Shown: positions 44,959 through 53,578 of the stretch, in pieces
Layout: every line of letters starts with the position of its first letter
How positions within the stretch are numbered: the first letter of the stretch is position 1
Assembly: GCA_046331705.1 (NCBI GenBank)
Contig: JAXLQJ010000006.1
Coordinates: forward strand, 181,393 to 245,392
DNA from: JADJOY01 sp046331705 [NCBI: bacterium]
Lineage (GTDB): Bacteria > JADJOY01
Length of the DNA stretch: 64,000 nucleotides
Direction of reading: 5' to 3'
The notes under the pieces: generated by a model
The model's input: the letters and a program-made list of their open reading frames with translations, nothing else
Databases searched by the model: none
What the model was told of the DNA's origin: nothing
Position numbers and translations under genes: made by a program

Positions 44959-45897
44959 CTACGTCTGCAACGGGACGATCAAGGGTCGCCAGGGCGGAAA
45001 GGTGAACGCCGGGAACCCCACCCGGAGCGCTCCCTCACGAAAGCGCGCCGAGACGTCGCGATAGGTTGCGACGAGACTGCGCCAGCGCTCCCGAAACTCC
45101 TGCCAGAGCGCGCGCCGCGTCGTGTGACAGAGCGGTTGCGGCGAGTGATCGGATCGCGTCGGTGCGTCGTTCGCGTCCTGGCGGAGGATCTTCTTCACGC
45201 CGAGAACCGGCTTGCCGCGATGCTGCTCGCGGAGCGCCTGCGCCCGGCGCTCGACGGCGCGCACGATCGCGTTCGGATCGAGCACTCCTCCGTCGCCGTC
45301 GTCGACCGGCGTGATCGTGACGGTCTCCTCCTCGAAGAAGTCCTCTTGTTTGACCTTCTTCCCCGCGCGCTGGGCGTTCGCCTTGGCGAGCTCGTACGCG
45401 GTCTCGTTGAGGCGACGAAACCGGAAGGTCTCGGGCTGCTCGCTCTTCGTCCAGAGCAAGATCCCGGGCCAGTCGCGCCAGTCCTCGAGTAATCGATCGT
45501 CGATCGGGTTGCAGACGAGGTAGGCGAGGCGCTCGGCCACGGCCTCGTCGTCGAGGATGGGCTCGGCCGAGAAGCGTCGATGGAAGACCGGCCCGCGCCG
45601 CTCGCGGAGTGCGTTGACGTCCTTGGCGAGCTTGCCGAGGAAGTAGCCGCAGAAGGCACTCAGCGAGCCGTCTCGATCCGTCACGCACGCGTGCAGGTGA
45701 TTCGATGCCACGTAGAGCGCGTGCGCCTGGATTCCAGGAAAGTGCTTCAGCGCGCGCCCAAACCAGAACCCGACGCGTTGGTTGAGCGCCGCGCTCGGGA
45801 CCAGGAAGAACCGCGCCTCGAGTGCCCGCGTCGTGACGAACCAGCGGGTGCGCGGCTGAAGCCAGCGAATCGGTCGCGCCATGGCGCAGTTGCGCAT
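44959..45897 (-). CDS. Y1 (HUH) transposase, REP-associated type
   Basis: 312 residues. The N-terminal Y1_Tnp domain has the HUH motif in ASNHLHACVTD (His67-Leu-His69) and, further on, AYLVCNPIDD, where Tyr126 before the NP pair is the candidate nucleophile. GPVFHRRFSAEPI between them is typical of RAYT relatives. The C-terminal 160 residues (ETVTITPVDDGDGGVLDPNA and a basic tail) are an extension of the kind seen in proteobacterial family members. ATG 45897 has GGAG four bases upstream; ATG 45882 is possible. The frame stays open upstream through the right repeat array, which is not coding. Confidence 0.8.
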   Translation of the reverse strand: MRNCAMARPIRWLQPRTRWFVTTRALEARFFLVPSAALNQRVGFWFGRALKHFPGIQAHALYVASNHLHACVTDRDGSLSAFCGYFLGKLAKDVNALRERRGPVFHRRFSAEPILDDEAVAERLAYLVCNPIDDRLLEDWRDWPGILLWTKSEQPETFRFRRLNETAYELAKANAQRAGKKVKQEDFFEEETVTITPVDDGDGGVLDPNAIVRAVERRAQALREQHRGKPVLGVKKILRQDANDAPTRSDHSPQPLCHTTRRALWQEFRERWRSLVATYRDVSARFREGALRVGFPAFTFPPWRPLIVPLQT

Positions 45898-46137
45898 CGC
45901 ACTCCGCGTGCCGCGTACCGGGCGCGAGATCACACGCTTTTGCACCGCACGCCGGCGCGCGCTGCGCCCGGAGCTTCGCAGGTGGTGCGGCCGCGAGGGC
46001 GCGCTCCGCTCCTGGTTCCTTCCCCCGTCCGGATTGGTGACCTGCCCGGCATTCCTCGGGCCGCTCGCTCCTGAGACGCGGCCTCTCCGTTCGTGGCTCG
46101 GCCCGGACCGCGCCTGGGCCGGATACCAGCCGGCCGC

Positions 46138-46271
46138 GCGCAGATCGGAGGGTGGCACCTGTGCTGCTAGGGGGGCGGCGCGCAGATCGGAGGGTGGCAC
46201 CTGTGCTAGGGAGGCGCGCAGATCGGAGGGTGGCACCTGTGCTAGGCACCTGTGCTAGGGCACCTGTGCTA
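46138..46271. repeat. Direct repeat array (right array)
   Basis: Three long copies begin near 46138, 46179 and 46215, each with GCGCAGATCGGAGGGTGGCA followed by CCTGTGCTAG. Two partial copies (46245-46258, 46260-46271) contain only GCACCTGTGCTA. Palindromic parts are GGTGGCACC and GCACCTGTGC. The unit differs from the left array outside the GGTGGCACC core. The array stops 12 bp before the ATG of the propeller gene at 46284. Confidence 0.85.
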
Positions 46272-46283
46272 TCCCTGTCGAAC

Positions 46284-47717
46284 ATGGCGCCCGATCGAGC
46301 GGTCGAGCAGCGCGGAGCGCCTCTCACGGATTCGCGGACGCAGCCATCGCGAGGTCGACGCGCGCGACAGTGGGCGTGGGCGATTGCTCTTGCGATGACC
46401 GTCCTCGGGCTCGCGCCGAGCTCGCTGGTGTTGGCGGAGGCCTACCTCGGACGGGCCGGGCGCATCGCGCTCGTGGTCGCGCTGGTGGCGGCGCCCGTGA
46501 TCGGCCGCCCCATCCCGATGCTGGGGTGCATCCGCGCCGCGACCCGGCGCGCGAGCACCCTGCCGATCTTCTCCCGGCCCGGTTTCGAGCTCTGGTGGTG
46601 CGTGCTGCTGGTGCTCTGGAGCGTCGGGCTCGCGACGGCGTTCCCGGGCCATCTACGCGGCGCGCTCGGGGCCGAGATCATCCGTGTCGAGGACCTGGCA
46701 CACGGGTGGAAGGCTTCCCGAATCGGCTGGGCGGCGGAGCGTCACGAGCTCGTCGGCGTGCATGCGGACGGCGCGGACTATCTCGGCTTCACGATCGTGG
46801 ACGTGTCGGGCACGCCGCCGGTGTCGCGCTTCTTCGCCGCTCCTTGGGACAACGCGGTGCTCGACCTCACGATGCTCGGCGCGCACGGGCTCGCCGTGGC
46901 CCACACCGAGCACGACGACAAGAGCTTCCTGATCGACCTCGATCGGCGCATGGCAGAGACACGGCCGGAGGCCGGCGTCATCGCGTCGGCCTTCGACCCG
47001 GTGAACGACCGCATCCACGTGATCCAGCGGGGGAAGCGCACCGCGATCACGGGCGGGGACACCGCGGTACTCACGCTCGACCTCGACGACTACCTCGCTC
47101 AGCGCTGGAGCGAGGCCCGGCGCCACGAGCTCGCGACTCCCGAGGCGCCCACGGCCCTGGCAATGGACCCGCGCGACCCGGATCACCTCTACGTGCGCGG
47201 CGAGGGCGGCACGCGTGGCATCGCCGACATCGACCTCGCGAGCGGCGCGGCGCGTACGCTGGACTTGCCGCCGCCCCTCGGTGGTCTCGCCGTCGACGCG
47301 GCGCGCAGGCGCGCATACGTCACCAACGGAGCGCGCAGCTCGCTCTACGAGATCTCGCTCGACGGCTTCGACCTCGAACGAGAGGTGTGGCTCGGCGGCG
47401 TCCCCGGCACCCTGGACGTGCTGACGGGCACGGGCGCGATCGCCGTGGGCACGCGCATGACGGGCGAGCTGCTGGTCCTCGACCAAGACACGCTCGACGT
47501 CCACGTCCGGCTCAAGACCTGCTGGCGAAAGGACCCTGCCTTCCGAGCAGGCGCAGCGCTCTTTCTGGGCGAGATGCGCGAGCTTCGCTGGGACGAGCCG
47601 AGCCGCACGCTGTTCGTGGCCGACGTGTGCGGGCTGCGCCGCGTGCGCTTCCCCGCGGGCTGGCGGATCCGCGGAGCCGATCCGGAGACGAAGGCGCCAG
47701 CGGGAGGTCCCACGTGA
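46284..47717 (+). CDS. Membrane-anchored beta-propeller protein, paralogue of 38013
   Basis: 477 residues. Same plan as the gene at 38013: N-terminal helices (AWAIALAMTVLGLAPSSLVL and FELWWCVLLVLWSVGLATAF), then IRVEDLAHGWKA, propeller repeats (FTIVDVSGTPPVSRF, AYVTNGARSSLYEIS), and the C-terminal cysteines in TCWRKDP and VADVCGLRRVRFPAGW. The start is ATG 46284, since the longer frame runs through the repeat array. Where the first copy overlaps its cytochrome, this one is 1.8 kb from it, with the mobile unit between. Its promoter is now unknown. The stop overlaps the next gene (GTGA). Confidence 0.72.
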   Translation: MAPDRAVEQRGAPLTDSRTQPSRGRRARQWAWAIALAMTVLGLAPSSLVLAEAYLGRAGRIALVVALVAAPVIGRPIPMLGCIRAATRRASTLPIFSRPGFELWWCVLLVLWSVGLATAFPGHLRGALGAEIIRVEDLAHGWKASRIGWAAERHELVGVHADGADYLGFTIVDVSGTPPVSRFFAAPWDNAVLDLTMLGAHGLAVAHTEHDDKSFLIDLDRRMAETRPEAGVIASAFDPVNDRIHVIQRGKRTAITGGDTAVLTLDLDDYLAQRWSEARRHELATPEAPTALAMDPRDPDHLYVRGEGGTRGIADIDLASGAARTLDLPPPLGGLAVDAARRRAYVTNGARSSLYEISLDGFDLEREVWLGGVPGTLDVLTGTGAIAVGTRMTGELLVLDQDTLDVHVRLKTCWRKDPAFRAGAALFLGEMRELRWDEPSRTLFVADVCGLRRVRFPAGWRIRGADPETKAPAGGPT

Positions 47718-49012
47718 GAAAGCTGCACATTCTCTGGGGTTGGATCTTCGCCGGCTCCTTCGCCGCCAGCGGCTTCTGGATGCAGCACGCCTTTCCGAGC
47801 GCCTGGCACGGCGACCGTGGCATGCGGATGTTCTATCGATCGGCCCACGTCTACATCCTGCTCGGCGCGCTCCTCAACTCGGTCCTCGGCGCCTATCTGC
47901 GCCCCGCCCGCACGCCCGTACGCCAGCGGGTCCAGCTCGCCGGGTCGGCGCTGGTCCTGATGTCGCCGGTGTTCTTCACCCTGGCGTTCTGGTTCGAGGC
48001 CGAGCCCGGCGGCATGAGCCGACCGCTCTCGGCAACGGGCCTCGCGGTCGCGATCTTCGGCGCGCTCGGCCATCTCTTCGCCACGCGCGAGCAAGGCCTG
48101 GGCCCACCCGCGGCGCTCGAAGGCGGCTGGACGCCGGCGCCTTCGAGCCCAGCGCCTGATGCCGCCGCGGGCGTCGCCGCACGGCCATCTCGGCCCGAGC
48201 CGGATCGAGTGCCGGAACGCGAGCCCCTGGTCGGGATCGAACAACGCATCGTGCAGGATTGGACCGCTTCGCGGACGGCGCTGGCGCGCGTGCGCGCGCG
48301 CCTCCGTGCGTGGGGCTGGCGCCGAGTCCTGGCCGTGGTCGTCGCGCTGGGCGCCGCGGTTCTGGGGCTCACCCGGGCGTCGCGGCGCCCGGCCGAGCTG
48401 CCTCGCGCCGTCGCCGAGGTCGAGGTCGAAAAGGTCCTGGCTCGCACCACGATCGCCGTCCAACCGGAGGAGCAGGCCGCCGTGCGCGAAGCCGCTCGGG
48501 CGGGACTGCGCTTCGCGCCGGTTCAGCTCGATGCCGTGATCGACCTCGAGACCAACCTGATGTGGGCCCCGCGCGACAACCGCAACGGCTCGAGCTGGGA
48601 GGAAGCGCGGCTGTTCGCGGAGTCGTACGAAGCTCGCGGCTACTCGGATTGGCGTCTTCCCACGATCGAGGAGCTGCTCGCCCTCTCGGAGGGGATGCGC
48701 ACCGGAGGGCCCGAACCGGCGCCGGGCTCGCCCTCGGTGGACCCGACGCTGCCCGTGGGCTACGGCGTGCCGTGGTCGTCCGAGCAGCGCGGCACCGAGG
48801 CGGCGCGCGTCCACCTGAGCAGCGGCTCCGTCGGCTGGGTGCCGCAGACCAGCACCTCGCACAATCGCTCGCTCCCCGTGCGCGATGGCGGCGCCAGCCG
48901 TCCCCCGCCGGCCGAGGAGGTCCGCGCGGAGCGCGCGTTCGTACGCGAGGTCAGCGACCGACTCTTCGCCCCGCGCGACGCGCAGGAGCCGCGGCTGCGC
49001 GCGCCCCCCTGA
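47714..49012 (+). CDS. Membrane protein with C-terminal DUF1566/Lcl-type domain, paralogue of 39431
   Basis: 432 residues from a GTG in a GTGA overlap. The N-terminal helices match the paralogue closely: RKLHILWGWIFAGSFAASGF, FYRSAHVYILLGALLNSVLGAY. A longer Pro-rich linker follows (about 140-185), then one more helix (VLAVVVALGAAVLGL) and the DUF1566 domain: VIDLETNLMWAPRDNRNG, GYSDWRLPTIEELLALSE, VPWSSEQRGTEAARVHL and TSTSHNRSLPVRDGG. The conserved pairing with the propeller gene in two places is the main evidence for a joint role. Confidence 0.72.
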   Translation: MRKLHILWGWIFAGSFAASGFWMQHAFPSAWHGDRGMRMFYRSAHVYILLGALLNSVLGAYLRPARTPVRQRVQLAGSALVLMSPVFFTLAFWFEAEPGGMSRPLSATGLAVAIFGALGHLFATREQGLGPPAALEGGWTPAPSSPAPDAAAGVAARPSRPEPDRVPEREPLVGIEQRIVQDWTASRTALARVRARLRAWGWRRVLAVVVALGAAVLGLTRASRRPAELPRAVAEVEVEKVLARTTIAVQPEEQAAVREAARAGLRFAPVQLDAVIDLETNLMWAPRDNRNGSSWEEARLFAESYEARGYSDWRLPTIEELLALSEGMRTGGPEPAPGSPSVDPTLPVGYGVPWSSEQRGTEAARVHLSSGSVGWVPQTSTSHNRSLPVRDGGASRPPPAEEVRAERAFVREVSDRLFAPRDAQEPRLRAPP

Positions 49013-49070
49013 CGCCCTCGCCGTCGATCGCTGCGGGTGCCTGCGGCGACGCTCGCGCGTTGCGAGCGCT

Positions 49071-49787
49071 TCAGGCGGCTGGTTGCCGGAGCGCTTCGAG
49101 CTCGGGGCCGCGCACCTTGAGGCCGAGCACCATGAAGAGCATCCCGAGCGAGATGAAGATCGGGTTGCGCAGGAACGGCGCGGTCACGGAGACGCCGATC
49201 ATGAGCGCGAAGTAGCCCACGAAGTAGGCCACGGCGAAGCGCGCGGGCCGCTGGAACCGCTTCCAGCGAGCGAAGTTGAGAAAGAACGTCTCGTAGTAGC
49301 CGCCGCCCCAGATGACCCACGTGAACAGGTAGTGAACGAACCCGATGTTGTCCATCTCGGGTCGCCACACCCACCAACCCGTGCGCGCGTTCAGGTATTC
49401 GAGCGCGACGCCGAGCGCGCAGTAGCCGAAGAGCGAGCCGCTCACCATGGGCCAGAAGCGACCGCGCCGGTTCGGCCAGCGCTTCCAGAGCTGCTCGGCG
49501 AAGCACACGCCCGCGTACGCGAACGTGGCCCGGATCGCCGGCAGGAAGAGCGCGAAGAAGCCGAAGTTCTTGTCGCCGTGCTGGAGCAGGTGCAGGTGCA
49601 TGACGAACGAGAAGTCGCTGAGCTGGCGGCCGAGATCCATGGCGCCCTTGAAGCCGAAGAAGGAGAGCGCGAATCCGAAGAAGATCCGCGTCACGCGCCG
49701 TCCGCGCACCGCGAGCGAATGGGTGATCGCGGCGGCGAGCGCGGCGAGCGGTACCGCCAGGTACGCGGCTTGGGTGAGCGGCGACAT
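49071..49787 (-). CDS. Polytopic membrane protein of unknown function
   Basis: 238 residues, about seven hydrophobic helices. Polar features that may matter: FSFVMHLHLLQHGDKNFG, with three His near one membrane border, and YLNARTGWWVW. These recall carotenoid- or lipid-modifying integral membrane enzymes, but I cannot assign a family. It converges with the DUF1566 gene across 58 bp and is followed by the four-fold-repeat membrane protein on the same strand, 217 bp apart. Confidence 0.6.
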   Translation of the reverse strand: MSPLTQAAYLAVPLAALAAAITHSLAVRGRRVTRIFFGFALSFFGFKGAMDLGRQLSDFSFVMHLHLLQHGDKNFGFFALFLPAIRATFAYAGVCFAEQLWKRWPNRRGRFWPMVSGSLFGYCALGVALEYLNARTGWWVWRPEMDNIGFVHYLFTWVIWGGGYYETFFLNFARWKRFQRPARFAVAYFVGYFALMIGVSVTAPFLRNPIFISLGMLFMVLGLKVRGPELEALRQPAA

Positions 49788-50005
49788 GGGTCAGGGGTTG
49801 GATGGCGCAGCTGGATCCGTGTCGGCACCTCGGTCCCGGGGTGCCATCCCGTGGCTCGGGGCCGCGCCGCGAGCCGGCGTTCTCGATGCTCCGCTACGCC
49901 GTGCCGGTCGATTCACCGGTGTGGATCGTTCGATCCCGTTCGACCGATCGCTGACGCGGGACCTTCCCGCCCGCTGCCGTTCGGGCGCGACGGTCCAGCC
50001 GGCGG

Positions 50006-50809
50006 CTATGCGGGTTGGGCTCCGGTGGATTGGAACGTGTGTCGCCGCCAGCGGCTCACGCCGAACACGATCGCCGCCACGGCGAGCCAGGCGGGCAGCA
50101 CCGTGCCGAACAAGTCACCACCCGGCGCGGCCGTGCGTATGGACTGCCCCAGGACGATCGCGCCGATGAGGGCGAGGAGGGCGCCGCGCCGCTGCGACGC
50201 CGTCGCGCGGGACAGGACCGCGCGCAGCGGCAGCGCTTCGTGTCGATAGAGCTGCCACGCGACCCACAGCAGGCCGAGCGCCACGAGCGTCGGAACGGTG
50301 GTGGCGCCGAGCCCGTCGTCGGCGGGCGGATGGGACGCGACGTAGCGGAGCACGAGGAGTGCGATGACGGCCGCGACCAAGCCGGTCGCCCGCTTGGGCG
50401 AGAGCTTGCGCGCCGATGCGCTCAACGGCAGGGCGAGCCCGCGCAGCACCCGCCACGCGATCACCAGGAGCGCGAGCGCCACGAGCGTCGGTCCGATGCT
50501 CGCGAACATCGCACCGTCCGCTGGCGGATGAGCGACGCCGTACCAGTGCGCGAGCCCGGCGCCGCCCGCCAGGCACGCCGCGGCAACGCGTCGCGCCGTG
50601 CTGTACACGGACGCACCGATGAACGGCAGCGGAAGCCCTCGGAAGACTCTCCATGCTGCCAGGCCCAGGACGATCGCGAACAGCGTCGGCCCGATGGTCG
50701 CGAACATGGCGTTGCTGGCGGGTGGGTGGGTCTCCGCGTATCGCCACACGCACAACGCCACCACGGCCATCCCCACGGCCAGGAGCGGCTGCGACTGCCG
50801 TTCGGTCAT
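50006..50809 (-). CDS. Membrane protein built of a four-fold internal repeat
   Basis: 267 residues. A unit of about 66 residues recurs: THPPASNAMFATIGPTL (27-43), AHPPADGAMFASIGPTLVAL (93-112), SHPPADDGLGATTVPTLVAL (159-178) and a degraded copy from about 227 (APGGDLFGTVLPAW). Each is followed by a helix and a basic loop RVFRGLPLP/RVLRGLALP. Eight helices in total would result. No matching family comes to mind. Divergent from the SGNH gene at 51133. Confidence 0.65.
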   Translation of the reverse strand: MTERQSQPLLAVGMAVVALCVWRYAETHPPASNAMFATIGPTLFAIVLGLAAWRVFRGLPLPFIGASVYSTARRVAAACLAGGAGLAHWYGVAHPPADGAMFASIGPTLVALALLVIAWRVLRGLALPLSASARKLSPKRATGLVAAVIALLVLRYVASHPPADDGLGATTVPTLVALGLLWVAWQLYRHEALPLRAVLSRATASQRRGALLALIGAIVLGQSIRTAAPGGDLFGTVLPAWLAVAAIVFGVSRWRRHTFQSTGAQPA

Positions 50810-51132
50810 GATTCGATCCACATCGCGTCGGCCGGTTGCTCGCCCCGGCACGCTATCAACAGCCGCTCACGACCGCAACCGCGCTCTGGGTCCGCTCTTG
50901 GTCCGCTCGTGGTCTGGAGGGTGCTGACGGAGCGTGAGTCTTCGCACCGGTGACACGGCGGATGCACGTCCCGTCGGTGAGCCTTTCCAGGACGGACCTT
51001 CCCGGAGCGCCGGGTTCGATGTGCCGCATGGCTCGCCTTCCCGCGACGGCGAGCGGCAGGCGTCTCCTGGCCCGACCGCGTGGCGGGCTATGCTCGCGCT
51101 TCGTCGTCGCCAATCGAGCCGCAGATCCCACC
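50810..51132. other. Divergent intergenic region
   Basis: About 320 bp between the repeat membrane protein and the SGNH gene. Frames open here lack any family features; the frame of the downstream gene also stays open back to 50950 but reads as low-complexity Arg-rich sequence. No convincing promoter pair was found. Confidence 0.4.
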
Positions 51133-52764
51133 ATGACGCACGGCGAGCCGAGACGACCATGGGTGCGGCGGGCGTGCTGGATCGGCGTCGCCACCGTCGC
51201 GTTCCTGTATCTGCTGCTCACGGTTTCCTCGGTGGTGCTGCCGCGGCTCGAGTCGCCGTGCGGCCGGCTCACGCACGTTCCTCCCGGGCTCGACTCGCTG
51301 GCGACGAATCACGTTCGTCTCGACACCCGCACCGCGCGCGCGTGGCGCCAGCTCGATCTCGCGTACCGCGTGGAGCCCAACGAGGCGCTCGGGTTCGTGC
51401 TCGATCGCGTGGGGAACGACTACGTGCTGCTGCGAATCAGCCGTCTCGCGGCGCTCGAGTCCGGGTGGTTCGTCTATCGCGATCACGCGATCGTGGAGCG
51501 CCATCCGGTGTCGGATTTCCCCGTGCCGAGCGGACGGCTCGAGCTCGAGCGCGTGGGCGAGCGCATCGCGGTGGCGTTCGACGCGGGGCCGCGCCTCGGC
51601 ATCGACTCGCCGCGCGTCGACGGTGCGTTCGAAGCGGTGATGTTCCCGCCCTCGAGCCCCGACCTCCATCGCCGCGTGACCCTCGGAGACGTGATGCTCG
51701 ACGGCGGCGTCGCGCTGCGCGCGTTCGCCGGTTTCGAGCGAATCACCTCACCGGCGACGCTCGCGGTGGTCGCGCTGGTGCTGGTGGCGGCGGGTCGGCG
51801 AATGCTGCGCGCCGCGGCGCGCCGCTCGTTGCGCTACCAGGCCGAGCACGAGCCGCTCGCCATCGCGTTGGTGCTGGGAAGCCTCACGCTGCTCTTCGTG
51901 GGGCTCAGCCAGGTGCCGCGCGTCGAGCTGCTCATGAGCTTCACGGACGAGGAGCGGCGCGTGTTTCGCGCGTTCACGACGGTGATCGTGCTGCTGAGCT
52001 GGGCGTTCCTGGCGCTGCGCGATCGGGTGCTGCGCCGGTTCGCGCGGTTGCGCGGGCGCGGTCCGCTGCGCCCCTTCGCGGCGCCGCTGCTGCACGTGCT
52101 CTTCATCGTGGTGTGCGTGGTGCTGCTCGCGGTGCTGTTCGACCGGATCCAGATCCGGGTCGAGCCCCGCGACGAGCTCGCGCGTCCCTCCGCCGAGCGC
52201 GCACCGCGGATCGCGTGCCTGGGCGGATCGAGCACCCGCGGCTACCCGTTTCCCGAGCGCTGGGGCGCGGCGTACCCGATGGTGCTCGAGAAGCAGCTGC
52301 GGGCACGGGGGCGAGACGCGATCGTGTGGAACCTGGGGGTGGAGTCGGCGACCCTCGATTACCTGATGGAGCGCTTCGATCGCTGGCTGACGCCGCTCGC
52401 CCCGACGCACCTGGTGCTCAACAACGTCGCCAACAACGCGTTCGGCGACCCGGGCCCGTTTCGGGACGGTCTCGATCGCTTGGTGCGCATGGCGCGCGCA
52501 CGCGGCTTGGACGTGATCCTGGTCAAGGAACCGATGCTGGAGGTCGTCTACCACGCCGGGCGGTGGGCGAGTGTCGGGCCCTTCTACCCGATCCTCGACG
52601 AGGTGGCCGCCCAGGACGGCGCGGTCGTGCTCGATCCGGTCCCGCGCATGGTCGAGCTCCGCGACGAGCTGCTGTTCATGGACGACGTCCACCTGACGCC
52701 TCAGGGCCATCGTCGCATGGCGGAAGCGCTGCTCTCCGTGTTGGCGCCGGCCGGCCCTTCTTGA
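51133..52764 (+). CDS. Membrane protein with C-terminal SGNH-hydrolase domain
   Basis: 543 residues. One helix near the N-terminus (about 15-35), a soluble beta-rich region (about 50-195), then four or five helices to about 345. The C-terminal SGNH domain follows: nucleophile Ser366 in CLGGSSTRGYPFPERW, NNVANNAFG, and Asp517/His520 in DDVHLTPQGHRR. Same overall layout as the gene at 53579, so the two are distant paralogues. Likely acts on an acylated envelope molecule on the periplasmic side. Start ATG 51133 was chosen because sequence upstream is low-complexity. Confidence 0.78.
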   Translation: MTHGEPRRPWVRRACWIGVATVAFLYLLLTVSSVVLPRLESPCGRLTHVPPGLDSLATNHVRLDTRTARAWRQLDLAYRVEPNEALGFVLDRVGNDYVLLRISRLAALESGWFVYRDHAIVERHPVSDFPVPSGRLELERVGERIAVAFDAGPRLGIDSPRVDGAFEAVMFPPSSPDLHRRVTLGDVMLDGGVALRAFAGFERITSPATLAVVALVLVAAGRRMLRAAARRSLRYQAEHEPLAIALVLGSLTLLFVGLSQVPRVELLMSFTDEERRVFRAFTTVIVLLSWAFLALRDRVLRRFARLRGRGPLRPFAAPLLHVLFIVVCVVLLAVLFDRIQIRVEPRDELARPSAERAPRIACLGGSSTRGYPFPERWGAAYPMVLEKQLRARGRDAIVWNLGVESATLDYLMERFDRWLTPLAPTHLVLNNVANNAFGDPGPFRDGLDRLVRMARARGLDVILVKEPMLEVVYHAGRWASVGPFYPILDEVAAQDGAVVLDPVPRMVELRDELLFMDDVHLTPQGHRRMAEALLSVLAPAGPS

Positions 52765-52876
52765 CGCTCGTCGCGCCGGCGTAAGACGATTCGGATCACC
52801 CCCGGATGCGTTTGCCGCGCGGACCCCGTGCTCGCTTGGTCCGCTCAGTTCCGCTTGGCGGCATGGAGGGAAGTCG

Positions 52877-53485
52877 ATGGAAAGCGATCGAGCCAACGCG
52901 CCTCAACCGGGAGTCTCGGCCGAGTCGGTGGTGTCCAGGGCGCTCACGTGGCTGGTCTCGTGGTCGGCGAGCAAGCTGCAACGCGTCGGACTCTGCATCG
53001 CCGCGATCGCCTCGGCGTGGTTCATCACGTTCCCGGCGGGCCAGCCGCAGCGCATCCCGGAGATGATCGTGGCGTGCACGTTGGCGGCGACGTTGATCTG
53101 GATCGGCCGTCCGCCCTACGGTGTCGCCACCCAATTCCTCGCCACGGTGCTGGTCGGGTTCGCCGCGTACATCCTCTCGCAGGTAGCGCTTCGATCCGCC
53201 TGGCGTGCCGACCCGTTCGGCCCGCTCTTCGGGGTACTGCTGCTGCCGGTGGGTGCATGGCTCTTCCTGGCGCGGCCTTCGCTCACGGTGGCGCGGCTCT
53301 TGGCATTGCCGGCGATCATCGCGGCCGTGTTCCTGATCTGGTACGAGATGACCTACACTAGCCACCGCGGGCTCATGTTCGAATCGAACGCGATGTCGTT
53401 GCTGGGGCTCGCGTTCCTCGCGCTCGGCGTGTGGCTGTGGCGACTGCGCAGCGGTCCGCTGGCGCGGCGCACTAGCCCGTATTGA
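52877..53485 (+). CDS. Polytopic membrane protein of unknown function
   Basis: 202 residues, with a strong GGAGGG ribosome site six bases upstream. Five or six hydrophobic helices: about 36-52, 62-78, 84-106, 114-130, 138-156 and 168-188. No catalytic motif is evident. It sits between the two SGNH genes on the same strand, with 112 and 93 bp gaps, and is probably part of the same transcription unit. Confidence 0.6.
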   Translation: MESDRANAPQPGVSAESVVSRALTWLVSWSASKLQRVGLCIAAIASAWFITFPAGQPQRIPEMIVACTLAATLIWIGRPPYGVATQFLATVLVGFAAYILSQVALRSAWRADPFGPLFGVLLLPVGAWLFLARPSLTVARLLALPAIIAAVFLIWYEMTYTSHRGLMFESNAMSLLGLAFLALGVWLWRLRSGPLARRTSPY

Positions 53486-53578
53486 GCGGATCGCCAGGCT
53501 CGTTCACTCGCGCTCGCGACGGACGCGCGCCGCCGTCCGAGCGGCGGCGACCGGCCGGCGGCGGCTCCCCGGAGATCC

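Larger units (their letters stand above)
44677..46271. mobile_element. Y1-transposase unit bounded by two repeat arrays
   Basis: A minus-strand HUH transposase gene sits between the left array (44677-44765) and the right array (46138-46271). No target-site duplication or terminal inverted repeat was seen, as expected for IS200/IS605-type or REP-associated (RAYT) systems, which use hairpins. The arrays share the core GGTGGCACC. The 44766-44958 and 45898-46137 flanks hold no supported gene. The exact ends are uncertain. Confidence 0.55.

Noticed and set aside
46138-46271. CRISPR array
   Set aside because: Too few copies, no regular unique spacers, no cas genes, and the units fit hairpin-type repeats near a Y1 transposase.
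46152-46283. N-terminal extension of the propeller gene through the repeat array
   Set aside because: The extension merely translates the DNA repeats; the paralogue has no such extension and an ATG at 46284 is suitable.
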